DNA of 64,000 nucleotides from Eleginops maclovinus. Taxonomy: Eukaryota; Chordata; Actinopteri; Perciformes; Eleginopidae. Of the stretch, positions 24,357 through 36,263 are shown in pieces. The stretch spans positions 36,030,881-36,094,880 of the forward strand of contig NC_086352.1 in NCBI RefSeq assembly GCF_036324505.1, read 5' to 3'. The notes under the pieces are model-generated. The model saw nothing but the letters and a program-made list of their open reading frames with translations. It was not told the DNA's origin and made no database searches. Each line of letters opens with the position of its first letter. Positions within the stretch are counted from its first letter, which is position 1. Position numbers and translations under genes: made by a program.

Positions 24357-27300
24357 ATGGCCTCTGCTACTTCCACCCCCGCAGCGTCCAGCGGCCGCTC
24401 CAGCCGCTCCGCTGGCCGCCACGGCGTAACGCCCAGCCTGCACGCCTCAAGCACCAGCCCGACCCGCCTGCTGCGGGGCCAGGAGAAGGAGGATCTCCGA
24501 CACCTTAACGACCGCCTCGCTAACTACATCCACCGGGTCCAAGAGCTCGAGAATGAGAGGTCTACAATACTGTTCCAGCTGGAGGAAAAGGAGGATTCGA
24601 GAAGCCGAGAGGTGAGCAACGTGCGGCGTCTTTACGAGGAGGAGCTGGCAGATGTCCGGAAGTCCCTGGACGGCCTGGCCGGAGAGAGGGCACGTCTGCA
24701 GATTGACTATGGCAATCTCTGCGAGGATTACAGGAAGGTCCAAGCCAGGTAAAGCGTGAGGATGTATGTAGCATGCAGGTGCTGGAGCTGGGTCAGCTCA
24801 GGACTCTACTCAGAAGTGATGTAGTGCAGTCCTGACTGAAGTTTGAAGCAGGCAGCTGCAGAACACGCATGGAAACATTTCCACCTGACAGTCCGTCTGT
24901 ACTTTAAGATTCGTAAGCAGTGGTTTGAGTTACTTAGTAAATTTAAGGAACTATGCATGAGCATTTCATTTTTTTCTACTTTATGCTTCTACCACGCTAC
25001 ACTTCAGATGTAAAACGTCTACTTTTCCCCTACTACATTTATTTAATACCTTTTTTAGTTTCAGATTTGGATAGAGGGGCAAACCTGTTACACTTAACTG
25101 AACATTCATCCTTAAACTGAACATGGTTTGAAATGTATACTTTGCTCTTTAGATCAGTTGTACATTTAAGATTTTGGTGTGATCTGAGCAAACTGTTTTC
25201 TATGGTGCTTATTATTCTCATGTTCTCCACCTTCAGGAACCAGAAGAAGGAGAGTGATCTGGCGACTGCAATGGCCCAATGGAGGAAAGTTGAAGCAACT
25301 TTAAGCTGCAAGGATGCCGAGTGCACGCAGCTGCTGTCGGAGAACAGGAGACTCCACGACGGCTTCACTGACCTGCAGGGCCAGCTGGAAAACGTATGAA
25401 CTGAAGCTTGCTCACTTACAGGGCCATCCGCGGTGTAAGCCGTCCTAGTTTAAGACATTTAAAGTCCCAAGTAATATGATTTAAAAGAAAAGAAGACGCT
25501 GCATGTCACACATGGAGAAAAGATATCAGAAATGACAAAATGCCCTAAGGATGGTACTAGATGTCTGAGCAGAAGTCAGGATGTGGTTATCCGAGCTTTG
25601 TATAATGTTTGAAATCAGAAAAAAAGACAGCTAGCCGGGCTCTGAAAAAGAAAGTACACTTCTTATGATAACATCCGTTTCTCCTTGAACAGGATTACAT
25701 TCCCATTACAAATGTGTGAATCTATTACCCTTTCTTCAAGTCTTTATGCTAAGATGAGCTCACCCTGAATGCAGTCCATGGTTTTATCTAACCCTAAGGC
25801 AGGGGAGTCCAAACTACGGCCCGGGAACCAAATGCGGCCTGTGGTCCGTTTTTGAATCAGCCCTCAGCGTTATCAAAAAGTATAATGAATTATGGCCCAC
25901 ACCTGAAACTTGTGCATGTCTCTTTGTACTTCTTTAAAAAATATTTAAACGTATATTGCACAGTAGAATTTGTTAAGCCCAATGTCAAGCAATTCTATCA
26001 TTTTAAAGTTGAAAACGTTTTCTAACAAATCTAAGTTAATGAGAAAAAGCCCAATAACTTATTAACATAACAAGTTGAAATATACCCTTAACATTTCCTC
26101 TTATTCTGAGGCTTCTGTTTTAAGGGAAGAGCTGCCAACAGAATAAATGAAACCCTACGGAGAGCTGTGATGAAGGCTTTGTTTTCTTCTTAAAGCATAT
26201 CCAAGTATCGAGCATAATTTACCTATATTTGATTGTTTTGTTCTTTTTACTCACTATATTTGAGGCAATATACCTCACATCTAGTGAGGGGCCCAGCTCT
26301 TTGTATATTTTTCTGTGTGGCCCTCAGTGAAAAAAGTTTGGATACCCCTGCCCTAAGCACGTTTCATCACAACATGATGCACCCAAATCCATGAGAGGAT
26401 ATTTGCTTATTATATCTGCTGCAAAATATTTCCAATTAAATGTCATATACCCATTTATCACAATCTGTTGGCTTTATATTCACTCACTAAAATCATCTAA
26501 ATTATTATTGCACAATTGTCTTCCTACGCTTTGTATACCCGTGGCTTAGAATTGTGGCACAGACTGACATGTCACCGGATTCTCAAGCTAAATGCTTTAC
26601 TTGTTCAGCTAGAATATAATTACTTTATTGATCCCAATTTGGGAAATGTTTTGGTTGCAGCAGAACAATAAAAACAAGGCAATATAATTACAATAAATAA
26701 AATATAATGGCATTTAAAAAGAAAGTAAAAAATATACAATGTGTACAGAACATATAAACAAACAAAATGTAAAGCAGAATATAATATGTACAGTAAGCGA
26801 GACGGCATGGAAGAAAAAATATGATCCCTCTAATATACATTTTGGAGGGGCTGCTTGTTCCCATATAGATACTGTTTGTTGGTTTAGACTCATTGTCAGT
26901 TTTGTAAGTTGTGTAACATTTTTATATTTATTGACGGTAATCCTGACAACAGCAGTCTTTCCAGTCCCGGGGTTAACACTGCCGCCCCCATACATTTAAT
27001 TGACCCCTGTCGCTGATATGTGCGCATTCAAGAACTTTAGTGCAGGAACTAAATGTGCATCACATGTTTTTAAAGTGGTGACTTTAACAGAGATGACGCT
27101 AATATTTTTCAAACATTCTGTTTTGGGGGTGGGGGCTTCCACCAGGTAGAGGGGGTTCTGTCAGAGACAAAGAACCAGCTGAGCTCTGAGATCCTGTGGA
27201 GGGTGGACCTGGAGAACCAGGTGCAGACACTCAAAGAACAGCTGGAGCTCCAGAGGAACATCAGCGATCAGGTAATTGGAGCCCCTGCTGCTAAGCTGGC

Positions 27301-30300
27301 TAGCTGGATTAAATTCCACCAATCTTCCCTGATTTGATTCTGTTTATTTTTGGTATCAGCTCAGTTGTTTAGTGTATGTTTTGCAGGAGATCCTAGAGAT
27401 CCGAAGCCGCCATGAGAGCCGTCTGGTGGAGGTGGACTCAGGCCGGCGAAGGGAGTTTGAGGGTAAACTGGCCGACACTATGCAGCAACTCCGCCAGGAC
27501 CATGAGACCCAGCTGCAGCAGTACAAAGAAGACCTCGACCGGACCTTCGCTTCAAAGGTACAAACACAGAAGCGAGGATAATGTGTGTCCAGATTTCCTT
27601 GATGACTTAAAGATCCTGATATTGAATTTGATCCTGTGCTACAGCTGCAGAATGCCCAGCAGGCTGCACTGGAGAAGAGCAACAGTGAGTCAGCCACCAA
27701 AGAAGAGCTGGAAGGCAGCAGGCTCAGAGTAGAAAGCCTCAGTTCCCAGCTGCAGCAGTACCAAAAAGATGTGAGTACAGTCCCTAACAGAATACACACA
27801 CGCCTGTTAACAGAACCCCAGGCTCAGGACTCACCTGTGCAAACCTCTCAGGTTTGTACTTGAGGTCAAAATATTTTTGGAAGATGGGTGTGATCCAACC
27901 AAGGGCAACTGAAGTATGGGGCGACGGGAGAGTGGAAGGACCCCCCCTCTCTATAAACACATTTGACACCCCTGAACCTTTTGCCGCTCCAGCTGGTGAC
28001 TCCATCGCAGGAGGGTCTCTAGCCTCAGCTCACGGGTTTGGTTTTCATGAGCCTTGTTTCCAGCAGCAACAGTGCTGGCCTGTAGTGTGATTGTTTGTTT
28101 ATTTTTTAAAGTAATGAATACTGTAAGAGCTTTAATTTAAATTTACGCTGAGTTTGCTCTCAGTGGACAGACTGGTTTTGGATGTGCTCATAGTTTCCTT
28201 TTTACGTTGCTCTCACTGGTATTATTTAGTTTGAGTCTTAATGATCTATATGCCCCACCTTTTTTGCTGAACTACCTTTTTGTAGTCTGTCAGGATAACA
28301 GTTTACTGGTGTAAAACCTTGTGTTAGACTAGAACCCGCAGATTCCCTTTGCTATTGCTTTGTTGGTTCTCTCTTGCCAGCATTTGTCTTTATATTCATT
28401 TTCCTTTCAGAAAATGTTGGTGGAGGGTCGTTTTCAGGATCTGGAGAGGACTCTGGACAAGGAGCGTGAGGTGTGGCAGCAGAGAATGGGTCAGAAGGAG
28501 CAGGAGCTGCTCAACATAAGGAGCCAGATGTTCACACAGCTGGAAGACTACGAGAACCTGCTGGATGTTAAGCTCGCTCTGGACATGGAGATCAACGCCT
28601 ACAGGAAGATGCTGGAAGTGGAGGAGCACAGGTATTCTTCTTTTACAGCCTGTTGTTATACATCAGGACCAGAGCCCGGCTGGCTGCTGCTCTGCTCCCA
28701 GTCTGCCTCCTGAATCATAGCGGCACCTTTTGCCTTTGTCCTGATTGATGGCCATGATATTTTTGTTGGAGACACCTTGGTTTCAATCGTATTGTCAAAA
28801 TATTAGGCCCTATATCTTTTCCTAACCACTTTAACAACCTTTAACTTTCTTGTATTACAAGGTAGTTATGGCACTTTGTGCACAGTAAAATGCTTCTTTT
28901 AAGCTATATGTATTAAATGTGACTGGGCTTATACATTTGTCGTCAGACTGCAGCTGTCCCCCAGTCCCTCCCAGCACTCAGCCATCCCTCGAACACATGA
29001 ACACAGCAGCCGGCAGCTCCGAGGGAAGAAACGTAAACATGAGGGAGCTTCAGGCAGCTCACCGGCCTACAAAATGTCCAGTCGTGCAACACAGCATGGC
29101 TCTGTCAGCGTTGCCGAGGTCGACATGGACGGGAAATATATCAGACTGAAGAACAACTCTGAGACGGTAAGACCGTAAAGCCGCTGGACATTGGGGAACC
29201 TGGTAATGTCATCAGGGTTATAGCAACTTGAATGGAACAGGAAGTTGTGTGACTGGCGGAGCCACACACTGTCTAGTAGTCAACATACTTATATCCTCTT
29301 ATACCCCTCCTCCGCCACAAATTTTGAATCGCTAATCGTCCGGCAGCTTTGACACGAAACACACAAAAAACACATCAAAACATGCAGAATGACCGGGATC
29401 GGTGTGCTATGTCTTTTATAAGGGATTCGCATAGCCGTTTTCACACAAATAGCTGAAAACTGCGACCATTTTCTCCTCAGGATTGAATGGGAAATCCATT
29501 CGAACCGAGCTCAAAAACAGCCCACTTTGACCCCTTACAGATTCCACATACTTCAACCTAGACCTAAAATGACACGTTTAAACCGTTCTCGAGACTATGG
29601 ACTTTATTAGACTAATTGGCTATGTTTTGATAGCTATTACAGTTCCCACATAGTCGCAGCCTACGTTTTGTGAAAGTGTCACACTGCTTCACATGTTATA
29701 ATGGGTGTGTATGGGAGATCTCGTTAAGACTTAGTGGGGGGCGACATCACGGCTAGAGGGGAGAGGAGCTGTAAAATCTTCTGAGGTTTTTTTCCAGCTG
29801 GCCACAATTTTCCCTCTTCATACCAAATTCGGTGATCATAATGTAGGGAAAGGTGTCACGGTCGCACCGATATGCTCATTTAATCAAAGGGACTTGCACA
29901 TATAAGATGTACCTTTATTAATCCCTGTGGGGAAATTCAGTAGTTAAAGCAGCAACAGAATAAGAGCGGAAAACAGATCAGTGTGGTTCACACAGGATAA
30001 TGAAACAATAAAATGACTAAAATAATGTGCAGGTAAGTATCTGTTAAAACAGAATTAAGGACTTCAATGAACATATAAACATTTTGTATCTGGATTGTTA
30101 AATATATTTACATTGCATGATATGGGTAAAAAAACTTTGTGCAAGAGTTCAGGCTTTATGTGCAGTCCGGGTTATTGTCAGTGGGTCACATGGTTAACCC
30201 CTTGGTGTGCAGCCTGATGGCTACAGGCACAAAGGAGTTTCCCAGGTGCTTAGTGCTGTGCCGAGGTGGGATGAGTCTGGTGCTGAACGTACTCATCTTC

Positions 30301-32403
30301 ACTAGCTCTGCATGGAGGGGTGGGAGGAGTTATCCAGGAGGTTTCCTCCTCGTCCTCCCCTCAGCCAAATCCCCCAGATTGTCCAGTTTAACTCCAACAA
30401 CAGAGCTAGCCTTCCTCACCAGCCTGTTCAGCCTGTCAGCATCCCTTTTGTTGGTGTTTGCCCCCCAGCACACCACGGCAAAGAGGAGCACACTGGCCCC
30501 CACAGACTGGTAGAACGTCTGCAGCATCCTCGTGCACACGTTGAAGGACCTGAGCCTCCTCAGGAAGAACAGCTTGCTCTCTCCCTTCCTGAAGAGAGCA
30601 TCAGTGTTTTCACTCCAGTCCACTTTATTGTTAAAGTGCACTCCCAGGAACTTGAAGGTGTTCACCACCTCCACCTCCTCCCCCCTGATGGTGATGGGGG
30701 TTAGAGACCTTTTCGTGGTCTGCCTGAAGTCCACCACCAGCTCTTTAGTCTTGCTGCTGTTGAGCTGGAGGTGGTTGTTGTCACACCAGCCTACGACTAT
30801 ATCTATCTGTCTGTCTCTGTCTCTCTCTCACAAACATGGGTGTTCCTCTGCTATCTTTAATAGTCTGGGTAGGGTATTTAGCTGATTGGAGTTGCAGTGT
30901 TTTACTTAGACTTAATACTGCAGCACAATATCGTCAATACATTCTCTGACAGGCTGTCTCTCGTTCACTGGCAGGGCATTGCCGTGGAAACACTTTGCTC
31001 TTGAACACACCTGTCGGTCATTAACTAAATCCAGTGGTAATCTAAAAAAGTTCAGAAACCATGCAAGAATGTGGTACAAGAATCCAAAAATGTAAAAGAT
31101 ACACAGTTAAAATAGTTGGCTAACATAATGGTTCTAACATGCCATAGCCACACACTATTAATCCTCACTCAGCGGGGGAATGATGGCATCGGGACACGCA
31201 CCAAGTTTCAGTCAGTCAAATTGTGTGTGTGATGCAGCCACCCCCTTCTCACACGGCTGTGCTCCACTCTCTCGTCAGCCTGATGAGGTGAGTGGACTGA
31301 AAGTGGGACCCCTGCAGATCAACAATAATATGCAACAAAATAATGTGTGTGTATATATTCAACTGCTTGTTTTGTCATGTCTGTGTCTCTAGGAGCAGCC
31401 GCTGGGGGGTTGGGTGGTCCGGAGGATAAACGCCCCCATGGGACACCTCTCATTCCACATCCCCCCCTCCTGCAGCCTTTCTGCTGGCCAGATGCTCACA
31501 GTGAGTGCTCACTGTTACTGTGTTCTCCACAGCGTCCCTGCAGACAAAGAACTTGTGTGTGTGTTTGTCAGATCTGGGCAGCAGGGTCCGAGGCGGAGTC
31601 TGATCCCGGGGACATGGTTCTGCAGGGCCAGAGGTGCTGGGGCCCTGTCACAGATGTAAGGGTGATTCTTCTCAACCCTGACCACGAGGTAAGTGGAGCA
31701 GTCTTTACAGATGCATTCTGGGAGATTCAGTTTGCTTCAATCACTGCAGTCAAAAGTCTGTTTGAACACAAGTCAGTGTTCACACACACTCATGGCAGTG
31801 GACTATACCATGCTCACTAGGAGATACACATGTCGACACACACTCTCAACACACTGTAGTATGGTCTGGAGAGTTCCAGAGGCTGGGGTTTAAACCATCA
31901 CCTTACCGATGGGTAAAAACTCCTCAGAGAATCTGGGTCATACCCTCATCAGTGTTCTCTATCCATTTGTAAGAATGTATAAGATACTTTTATTGATCCC
32001 AGTTTGGGAAATTCTTCAGCGGGAATTGCTGCAACAGGCACGCTGCCATCTTGTAGGGGTGTTTGTTGAGTACTACCTGAAATCATTCTGTCTTAGCTGT
32101 TTGTGTGGACTGGAATTCACCATAGGAGTTATGTGATCCCTTTTTCCAGGAGATGGCAGAGCGCAGGGTGTGTGTGCAGCACAGAGGGGAGGAGGAACCT
32201 GAACAGGCGTTTGAAGAGTATGTTGCAGGCAGTGACATCCAGCTCCTTCAGAGACAGGTACACACACTGAGTTATAAACCCAACCAACCAAACAGGAGGA
32301 CGTGTTTACACATGCAAAGAGTTTGTACATGGAACTTAACGTCACTGTTGTTCTTTTGCCTTCATTGAAGCCAAAGAAAAAGAAGTGTTGTTCAGTCTCT
32401 TGA
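24357..32403 (+). CDS. lmnl3: nuclear lamin, B-type, probably lamin LIII (isoform with polybasic CaaX end)
   Basis: A nuclear-envelope intermediate filament protein. Coding exons: 24357-24748, 25237-25393, 27146-27271, 27387-27557, 27645-27770, 28411-28631, 28947-29166, 31393-31500, 31572-31688, 32150-32257 and terminal 32371-32403, all with AG/GT borders. Exons 2-6 are 157, 126, 171, 126 and 221 bp, as in vertebrate lamin genes. The predicted protein has 592 residues: a head with an SPTR CDK-type site (residue 34), a coiled-coil rod of about 41-396 ending [25 protein letters not shown] after the rod, NLS KKRK (425-428), and an immunoglobulin-like tail domain from about 444 ([19 protein letters not shown]). 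The end is [10 protein letters not shown]: a CaaX box CSVS for farnesylation, with a basic run and an extra Cys before it. The start has a good context (accatcATGG). Lamin is certain; the LIII assignment (about 0.65) rests on the second CaaX exon. Confidence 0.93.
25800..26350. mobile_element. short hAT-type (Charlie-like) non-autonomous element in a lamin intron
   Basis: A 551-bp element with ends caggggagtccaaact and agtttggatacccctg (near-perfect inverted repeats), flanked by ccctaagg (25792-25799) and ccctaagc (26351-26358), an 8-bp duplication with one mismatch. It has no coding capacity. It lies in intron 2 of the lamin gene. Confidence 0.9.
26612..26830 (-). mobile_element. LINE 3'-tail fragment
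   Basis: The complement reads aaacatttcccaaattggga followed by tcaataaag, the 3' end typical of fish CR1/L2-group LINEs. A related tail ends the LINE near 42060-42093, and short ones lie near 31985 and 50341. There is no coding part. Confidence 0.55.
29290..29896. other. unclassified intronic sequence, possibly an old repeat
   Basis: Part of lamin intron 7. The sequence is moderately GC-rich with no open frame of note. Its texture suggests a fish interspersed repeat, but I cannot name a class. Confidence 0.25.
29897..30810 (-). mobile_element. 5'-truncated L2-like LINE in lamin intron 7
   Basis: The - strand encodes the C-terminal part of the reverse-transcriptase [61 protein letters not shown] and [20 protein letters not shown]. 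Then a 3' region ends with a cccacagggattaataaagg-type tail near 29900. Only the 3' part is present, the usual outcome of aborted reverse transcription. Confidence 0.85.
31978..32040 (-). mobile_element. very short LINE tail remnant
   Basis: cttttattgatcccagtttg followed by ggaaattctt matches, in reverse, the LINE tail seen at 26612 and 42060. It lies in lamin intron 9. Confidence 0.5.
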
Positions 32404-32977
32404 GAGCAGAGCAGACTGCTGTACAGTAGGTGTGCCCCCCCCCACCGTCTGCCTGTACCTACTGTGCACTGCTCTGTGTAGACACACATGCATGGCTTGT
32501 TTCACATGTTGGCTGCCTGTGTGTTATATTAACATACTGCCAGATGTGCTTGGTAAGACAGTGGGCTGCATCACTGAGCAGCTCCAGCTCACGGTCAGCT
32601 GTCTTAGCCTGCTGCTCTCAGGATGGACCATAGAAGATGATCACTAGTTAGCTCATTTAACCCTTAGGGCAACCTCATCAGCACCATAAGTGGAGAACTT
32701 GATGTGATTTTTAGATGAAATGAAAATAATTGAACTGATACATTAATAATATTGCTTTGTTAGTCGCATGTCTTTAATCAAAGTGCAGGACTTTTTCCTG
32801 CAGAGATGTGGTGTGTAAATGATGTGGTGCTGTCTGCCAGGGGGCCCTCGTGACCTGTCGGGAAGTATTTGCATTGATCATGGTGATGAATCAGATCATT
32901 CCTGTAATGTCACCGGTCTCCATATACAAACTAGGGTCTGATACATGTGTATGATTATGTTTTCTGCAGCATATCTA

Positions 32978-34578
32978 CAGTGGGGCAAAAAAAAAAATGT
33001 AGTCAGCCACCAATTGTGCAAGTTCTCCCATTTAAAAAGATGAGAAGCCTGTAATTGTTATCATAGGTATACCTCAACTATGAGAGACAGAATGAGAAAA
33101 AAAATCCAGGAAATCACATTGTAGGATTTTTAAAGAATTTATTTCAAATTATTGTGGAAAATAAGTATTTGGTCAATAACAAAAGTTCATCTCAATACTT
33201 TGTTATATACCCTTTGTTGGCAATGACAGAGGTCAAACGTTTTCTGTAAGTCTTCACAAGGTTTCCACACACTGTTGCTGGTATTTTGGCCCATTCCTCC
33301 ATGCAGATCTCCTCTAAAGCAGTGATGTTTTGGGGCTGTCGCTGGGCAACACGGACTTTCAACTCCCTCCAAAGATTTTCTATGGGGTTGAGACCTGGAG
33401 ACTGGCTAGGCCACTCCAGGACCTTGAAATGCTTCTTACGAAGCCACTCCTTCGTTGCCCTGGCGGTGTGTTTGGGATCATTGTCATGCTGAAAGACCCA
33501 GCCACGCTTCATCTTCAGTGCCCTTGCTGATGGAAGGAGGTTTTCACTCAAAATCTCACGATACATGGCCCCATTCATTCTTTCCTTTACACGGATCAGT
33601 CGTCCTGGTCCCTTTGCAGAGAAACATCCCCAAAGCATGATGTTTCCACCCCCATGCTTCACAGTAGGTATGGTGTTCTTTGGATGCAACTCTGCATTCT
33701 TTCTCCTCCAAACACGACGAGTTGAGTTTTTACCAAAAAGTTCTATTTTGGTTTCATCTGACCATATGACATTCTCCCAATCCTCTTCTGGATCATCCAA
33801 ATGCCCTCTAGCAAACTTCAGACGGGCCTGGACATGTACTGGCTTAAGCAGGGGGACACGTCTGGAACTGCAGGATTTAAGTCCCTGGCGGCGTAATGTG
33901 TTACTGATGGTAGCCTCTGACACTTTGGTCCCAGCTCTCTGCAGGTCATTCACTAGGTCCCCCCGTGTGGTTCTGGGATTTTTGCTCACCGTTCTTGTGA
34001 TCATTTTGACCCCACGGGGTGAGATCTTGCGTGGAGCCCCAGATCGAGGGAGATTAGCAGTGGTCTTGTATGTCTTCCATTTTCTAATAATTGCTCCCAC
34101 AGTTGATTTCTTCACACCAAGCTGCTTACCTATTGCAGATTCAGTTTTCCCAGCCTGGTGCAGGTCTACAATTTTGTCTCTGGTCTCCTTTGACAGCTCT
34201 TTGGTCTTGGCCATAGTGGAGTTTGGAGTATGACTGTTTGAGGTTGTGGACAGGTGTCTTATACTGATAACAAGTTCAAAAAGGTGCCATTAATACAGGT
34301 AACGAGTGGAGGACAGAGGAGCCTCTTAAAGAAGAAGTTACAGGTCTGTGAGAGCCAGAAATCTTGCTTGTTTGTAGGTGACCAAATACTTATTTTACCG
34401 AGGAATTTACCAATTAATTCATTAAAAATCCTACAATGTGATTTCCTGGATTTTTTTTTCTCATTTTGTCTCTCATAGTTGAGGTATACCTATGATAAAA
34501 ATTACAGGCCTCTCTCATCTTTTAAAATGGGAGAACTTGCACAATTGGTGGCTGACTAAATACTTTTTTGCCCCACTG
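32978..34578 (-). mobile_element. Tc1-like transposon, family 1, copy B (near intact)
   Basis: A 1601-bp element with TA at 32976-32977 and 34579-34580. It lies between the two alternative lamin terminal exons. The left terminal repeat has a run of extra A (aaaaaaaaaa) in place of aaaaaagta. Confidence 0.95.
33192..34214 (-). CDS. Tc1-family transposase, full-length open frame
   Basis: 340 residues, the usual length of Tc1 transposases, ending [12 protein letters not shown]-terminal bipartite helix-turn-helix region (about residues 1-110, with GRPR-like [10 protein letters not shown]), then catalytic D in WSDETKIE, D in QHDNDPKH and E in [11 protein letters not shown]. One deviation from copies A and C is Gly for Asp in [11 protein letters not shown], just before the catalytic Glu. 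That position is highly conserved in the family, so activity is uncertain even though the frame is open. Confidence 0.92.
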   Translation of the reverse strand: MAKTKELSKETRDKIVDLHQAGKTESAIGKQLGVKKSTVGAIIRKWKTYKTTANLPRSGAPRKISPRGVKMITRTVSKNPRTTRGDLVNDLQRAGTKVSEATISNTLRRQGLKSCSSRRVPLLKPVHVQARLKFARGHLDDPEEDWENVIWSDETKIELFGKNSTRRVWRRKNAELHPKNTIPTVKHGGGNIMLWGCFSAKGPGRLIRVKERMNGAMYREILSENLLPSARALKMKRGWVFQHDNDPKHTARATKEWLRKKHFKVLEWPSQSPGLNPIENLWRELKVRVAQRQPQNITALEEICMEEWAKIPATVCGNLVKTYRKRLTSVIANKGYITKY

Positions 34579-34917
34579 TATATAGGGGTTGGTTTGGTGT
34601 TTGGCCAGTTTTACAAAGCAATCGTGTGAAAATCTCAACTTCATTTTGATGTTTACTTTCATATAGAAGAGTGCTCAGTGTTTGCTTGCTTGAGAGATGT
34701 GCTTGTTTGTGAATAAATCTCTGCACAGAACAGGGAATATCTACCTCTTCCTTAAACGTCTAATGAAGGACATAACGTGTCTTAATTCAATAATGCACGG
34801 CCTGCTGCAGACTAACTGCATGCTCATTGTCATCCACACCAGGTCCCAGCATGTATTCCCCCCCCCCCCCAAAATGGTGACTGTGGAAATATTTGACACT
34901 CCTGATTTGTTTTAAAG

Positions 34918-34953
34918 GATCTATCTGAGGAGGCGAGCTGTGCCGTCATGTGA
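34918..34953 (+). CDS. lmnl3: alternative lamin terminal exon with a second CaaX box
   Basis: After an AG at 34916-34917 (tgttttaaag) the sequence reads DLSEEASCAVM and stop, in the phase needed to join the exon ending at 32257. CAVM is a CaaX box with Met at the end, the standard farnesyl signal of B-type lamins. Splicing here skips 32371-32403 and yields a 593-residue isoform without the polybasic stretch. Frog and fish lamin LIII genes are known to make two such isoforms. Not seen: any transcript, so use of both exons is inferred. Confidence 0.75.
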   Translation, partial: DLSEEASCAVM

Positions 34954-35051
34954 CGCTGCGAACCTCGACGCCTCAGAGCGACAGATCAACCTCAGCGTTC
35001 CTCAGTGCAGTGCACCAGTTCTCTTATTTACATGAATTTGTGTTTGTATGA

Positions 35052-35071
35052 AATAAAAATATTATAATAAA
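35052..35071 (+). promoter_or_regulatory. polyadenylation signals for the lamin distal 3' exon
   Basis: Two aataaa hexamers, at 35052-35057 and 35066-35071, about 100 bp after the stop at 34953. This is a normal position for a short 3' UTR. Confidence 0.6.
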
Positions 35072-35075
35072 GTTG

Positions 35076-36263
35076 TATAAATGCAATTCGGTCAGACACT
35101 TGACTCTAATTATTAAAGAATGCATTTATATTTGTATTTGGTGTGACATTCTAGAAGGTGCTCCTAGTGGTGAATGTTTCTGAGAAACTGAGCAAAAAAG
35201 GAAGCTGATAGTTGGACAGAATTACTGTGAAGGGCTTGGTTTGGAAACTATTTGCATGTTTTTAAACCGTTGATTGGTCTGTAGCAATCCAGGTTTTTTT
35301 AATTGTATTTGTTCACAGCATTGGAAAAACGTGACGCTACTTGAGGTACTTAAAACTGACTGAGTTCTAATTGATCAGTGCGTCCACCTCTTTTGGTTCA
35401 GACTGTCTCAACAGCTGATTGCCATGATCTTTAGTCATGTTACCCTCAGCAAGAATGGCAATGTTCCAGTAGCTGTCATCCGGTCACTGTCCCATACTTT
35501 GTTTAATGACCAAATACCTGTGAAACACTCCCATCAGCTTCAGTTGGTCTTTATCAGTGCAGCATGGTGACATGGTGTACATGGTTAGTGTGACATGAAC
35601 ATAAAGAGAACAATTTGATAATATAACATTTTCAGGTCTTCTGCATTATTTGTCACATTAAATCAACATTACATATGGTACTGCTCATCTTCTAACTGTG
35701 GATATCTTGCTACCATGTTTGTATTCACAAAATAAAGCGTAGTTATCAACCTGTATTGCTAACAATCGGCGTCCATCTTTTTCCGACCTGTGCTACTGTA
35801 ACTCAGTCAACTCGGGTGTGACGTCACCCCCAGCTCGGAACTCCGACTTCCAATGTAAACTGTTTCTAAGAACATTGTTCCTAGGGACTTTATCTAAAGT
35901 CAGTAGTTTTACTGAAGACTTAACGATGAGGTATTTGGATTATCTAGCCTCAAGGTAATCCAAACACCTCATTGTGAATTCCAGATTTTTAGATTTACTC
36001 ATTAGAGTTTCAATGTTTCTGGAAATACTTCATTGCTTAAATTCTATTTTAAAGAGTCCAGTCAGCTTCATTATAGCAGGGTGTTCACAGGTTCTAGGAT
36101 GACTGCTCTGATTTGAAGAAAGGTACAGCACCTGCTCTTCACTGTAAAACGGATGTAAAGGCTCCTTTGGTAATTGCTCCCTGAAGAGGGTAAGGACGCT
36201 GATCTGACGGTCTTCCTGAAAGAGTCATCCAAGCTCTTCTGTTCTGTCAGGAGTGGATAATAT
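35076..36263. other. convergent intergenic region between lamin and MARCH
   Basis: No coding signal. It contains a 15-bp inverted repeat at 35928-35970 (gaggtatttggatta / taatccaaacacctc, one mismatch, 13-nt loop) and a GC-richer patch at 35770-35870. It must hold the MARCH 3' UTR. Confidence 0.4.
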
